Source: Chitinophagales bacterium (lineage in GTDB: Bacteria; Bacteroidota; Bacteroidia; Chitinophagales; BACL12). Taken from it: DNA of 7,006 bases. The stretch lies in contig JACMJP010000542.1 in NCBI GenBank assembly GCA_014380545.1, positions 1 to 7,006 on the forward strand, in the 5' to 3' direction. Numbering within the stretch: position 1 is the stretch's first letter; every line of letters starts with the position of its first letter. Of the stretch, positions 5,066 to 7,006 are shown in pieces. The translations under genes and the position numbers were made by a program. A model generated the notes under the pieces. That model was given only the letters and a program-made list of their open reading frames with translations. It did no database searches and was not told the DNA's origin.

Positions 5066-7006
5066 CTAAACTTTTTTCAGATATAAATAATCGAGATAAT
5101 AAATAATCTTTAATGACAGCCCGTTTGATTGTGGAGTATCAAAAGTTTTAGAAACATTATCAAAATAATTATCAGCGCTAAGATCATCATATTGAAAAAT
5201 ATTATTTTTCCAGATCAAATTCATGTAGCTGCCGGGTGCAAATTCCCATGCATAAACAAAATCAACATTGAAAATATTAAAATTGAGATCGTAGTTTAAA
5301 CCATCAAGGTCATCTGTATTAGCGATCTCACCATCATCAAGCAGAGTATAGTATTGAAGATAAACAACTTTTCCCCAATAATGCCTTGCTCTTGCAATTA
5401 TATTCATTTTGGGTCCGAAAATAAATTTGGTTGAAATTTCATTATCAACATTTGTAATATTTCTTCTGCCGAAATAAATGATTGGATTATCATCAGCATC
5501 GTAGTCATAATCAACAAAACCAAAATTGCTGTGGTCTTTGCTAATATTTAAACTGTGTGCTATAGAAAATTTATCATTGATATTCCAATTTATATATTGC
5601 CCGCCACCAATGTATGGATCGTTTGGAATTGGGGACTCACCAGCATCAACACTCCAGTTAAATGTGAGATCTTTCCTGTAATCAGAACCTAACCACATAT
5701 TTAAAAATACGAAGGATGGATGATGAAATTTATATCCCTCAAAACGGGGTTCATAATAATCATAGTAATAAATTGGTTTGGAGAAAATATTTGCGCCCGT
5801 GTTCCAAAAACTCTTTTTGAAATTACCGCTAAATCCAAGGCTGATACTCACTTCTTCATATCGCAAAGGCTCAACTTGTGTACGGTAATTTATATTTGCC
5901 CATGCATTATAATTTGAAAATTTACTGCTGCTATCCGGTGTATAATTATTGTAGTTTAATCCTAAAAAATTATTTGTGAAATTATTTCCGAATTGAATTC
6001 CCATATCATTGTGATCATATGTCTTCGTCATGAGTTCATGAGAGATATTGAAATTCCATCTGCCTGTAAAATTAGATACACCAACAGCATGGCTTGTTCC
6101 TGTTTCGGGTTTGTTATTTTTTATATTTTCATTTTCTTCACTTTCATCTTTTGGTTTATCATATACCTGGCTCACATTTCCAAAACCCCATAAATTCCAT
6201 GTCTTTTTTTTGTTTGTGAGGTCATATAAAAATTGTGAAACATTTGCATCCCTATAAATTCCTTCACGGAGTGTATTCGTATTTGTGAAACTAATTTTAG
6301 AATTATTTTTTAATGCCTGCTCAAATACGATCATATTATAATTTGTAATTGGATTTGAAAGTATTTTTCTTGTTTCTCCTGTCTCCATACTTTCTTCTAC
6401 AGCATATTCTTCTGCAGCAATGGCATTTAAAATACCAATGCCAAGATTTTTATCTGTGCGACCGGAAAATTTTGTTGCGTTATATAAACTTACTTCAGAA
6501 GGATTTTCAATAATTTCTTCATCAGCGCTTACCTGATCATAAACATCATAATACAAAAATGGCTGACCGCCAATTCTCCTTGAATAAAACATATTATAAG
6601 GAAGAAAATTAAACATCTGGCTGAATATTTCTACTCCCTCAGTAAAAAATGGACGGCGTTCATTAAATTGTTGTTCAAAAGGAGAGAGGTTTAATATTAC
6701 ATTATCACTTTGCACTTCACCGAAATTCGGAATCACTGTTGCATCAATTGTGAAGCTTTCATTAATCCCGTATTTGACATCGAGACCACCGTTTAAAATA
6801 CTTTCTCCTGAGTATTCAACCGGATCATCATTAATGGGAGTCCATTGATATCCTGCATTTAAATAAGGTGAAAAAGATAAGCGCAGTGGTGGAGTAATAT
6901 TTTCAAGATTTAATAGTGCCCCCCATTGTGCAATAATACCGTACACATTCGGATCAACCGGGCTCCATAAAATATATTCCCCTGTATTGTTTACGTTGCG
7001 GTTAAA
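5066..7006 (-). CDS. DUF5916 outer-membrane beta-barrel protein, C-terminal part
   Basis: The frame is open to the window edge, so the visible 646 residues are the C-terminal part of a larger protein. The GTG at 6946 is internal: the twenty codons before it read as family sequence (GEYILWSPVDPN). Family members carry a signal peptide and a carbohydrate-binding CBM9-like domain at the N-terminus, which would lie beyond the window. Visible landmarks are PPLRLSFSPYLNAGYQWTP (39-57), LNGGLDVKYGINESFTIDA (71-89), VIPNFGEVQSDNVILNLSPF (91-110), FNERRPFFTEGVEIF (114-128) and YSRRIGGQPFLY (141-152). These are followed by long alternating aromatic/polar beta-strands typical of an outer-membrane barrel. 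It ends in KIIYYLDYLYLKKV, the aromatic-rich C-terminus usual for the family. An acidic Asn/Lys-rich low-complexity segment (encoded near 6105-6160) is probably an extracellular loop. The substrate and role are unknown; a sugar-related function is only an inference from the usual N-terminal domain. Confidence 0.88.
   Translation of the reverse strand, partial: FNRNVNNTGEYILWSPVDPNVYGIIAQWGALLNLENITPPLRLSFSPYLNAGYQWTPINDDPVEYSGESILNGGLDVKYGINESFTIDATVIPNFGEVQSDNVILNLSPFEQQFNERRPFFTEGVEIFSQMFNFLPYNMFYSRRIGGQPFLYYDVYDQVSADEEIIENPSEVSLYNATKFSGRTDKNLGIGILNAIAAEEYAVEESMETGETRKILSNPITNYNMIVFEQALKNNSKISFTNTNTLREGIYRDANVSQFLYDLTNKKKTWNLWGFGNVSQVYDKPKDESEENENIKNNKPETGTSHAVGVSNFTGRWNFNISHELMTKTYDHNDMGIQFGNNFTNNFLGLNYNNYTPDSSSKFSNYNAWANINYRTQVEPLRYEEVSISLGFSGNFKKSFWNTGANIFSKPIYYYDYYEPRFEGYKFHHPSFVFLNMWLGSDYRKDLTFNWSVDAGESPIPNDPYIGGGQYINWNINDKFSIAHSLNISKDHSNFGFVDYDYDADDNPIIYFGRRNITNVDNEISTKFIFGPKMNIIARARHYWGKVVYLQYYTLLDDGEIANTDDLDGLNYDLNFNIFNVDFVYAWEFAPGSYMNLIWKNNIFQYDDLSADNYFDNVSKTFDTPQSNGLSLKIIYYLDYLYLKKV

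Noticed and set aside
5720..6257. Plus-strand open frames opposite the DUF5916 gene
   Set aside because: They are antisense to a strong coding frame and hydrophobic by codon complement, with no independent support.
5066..6946. A complete DUF5916 protein starting at GTG 6946
   Set aside because: The reading frame continues to the window edge with family-like sequence, and there is no signal peptide at 6946, so the gene is partial.

Overview
The window is a low-GC stretch of a chromosome from a member of the Bacteroidota. The evidence is a gene order (sigma-54 activator, lptE, acidic TPR-like protein, secG) that I know from this phylum, plus three Bacteroidota-centred families (DUF4294, DUF5916 and an uncharacterised EYKKYVLLAYLQ family). 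Most starts lack a convincing Shine-Dalgarno sequence, and one promoter-like site has the phylum's TAnnTTTG form. I cannot place it confidently below phylum. I see no mobile element, CRISPR array, tRNA or rRNA, and no gene-free stretch over 300 bases.

Plus strand, 2-2362: four tightly packed genes. First comes the C-terminal end of a sigma-54-dependent transcriptional activator, cut by the window edge. It overlaps the start of lptE by one base. lptE is followed after one base by an acidic protein with a TPR-like C-terminal end, then after six bases by secG. A hairpin with a seven-T tract closes the unit. It combines a regulator, an LPS-assembly lipoprotein and a Sec translocon subunit, so the uncharacterised third gene probably also serves envelope biogenesis.

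Minus strand, 7006-2372, converging on secG: reading leftwards, the C-terminal part of a DUF5916 outer-membrane beta-barrel protein (start beyond the window) ends at a strong intrinsic terminator. After that come a CapA-family metallophosphatase-like exported protein with a GTG start, a secreted DUF4294 protein, and a conserved protein of unknown function. The last three are spaced 45 and 66 bases apart and may be cotranscribed. The 45-base gap before the DUF4294 gene contains a perfect sigma-54 -24 heptamer at the right distance from a degenerate -12 element.

This is mostly core chromosome rather than an accessory island, and I found no clear new defence or mobile system. The most open questions are the two uncharacterised conserved proteins, the possible sigma-54 promoter, and the very short leader predicted for the CapA-family gene.
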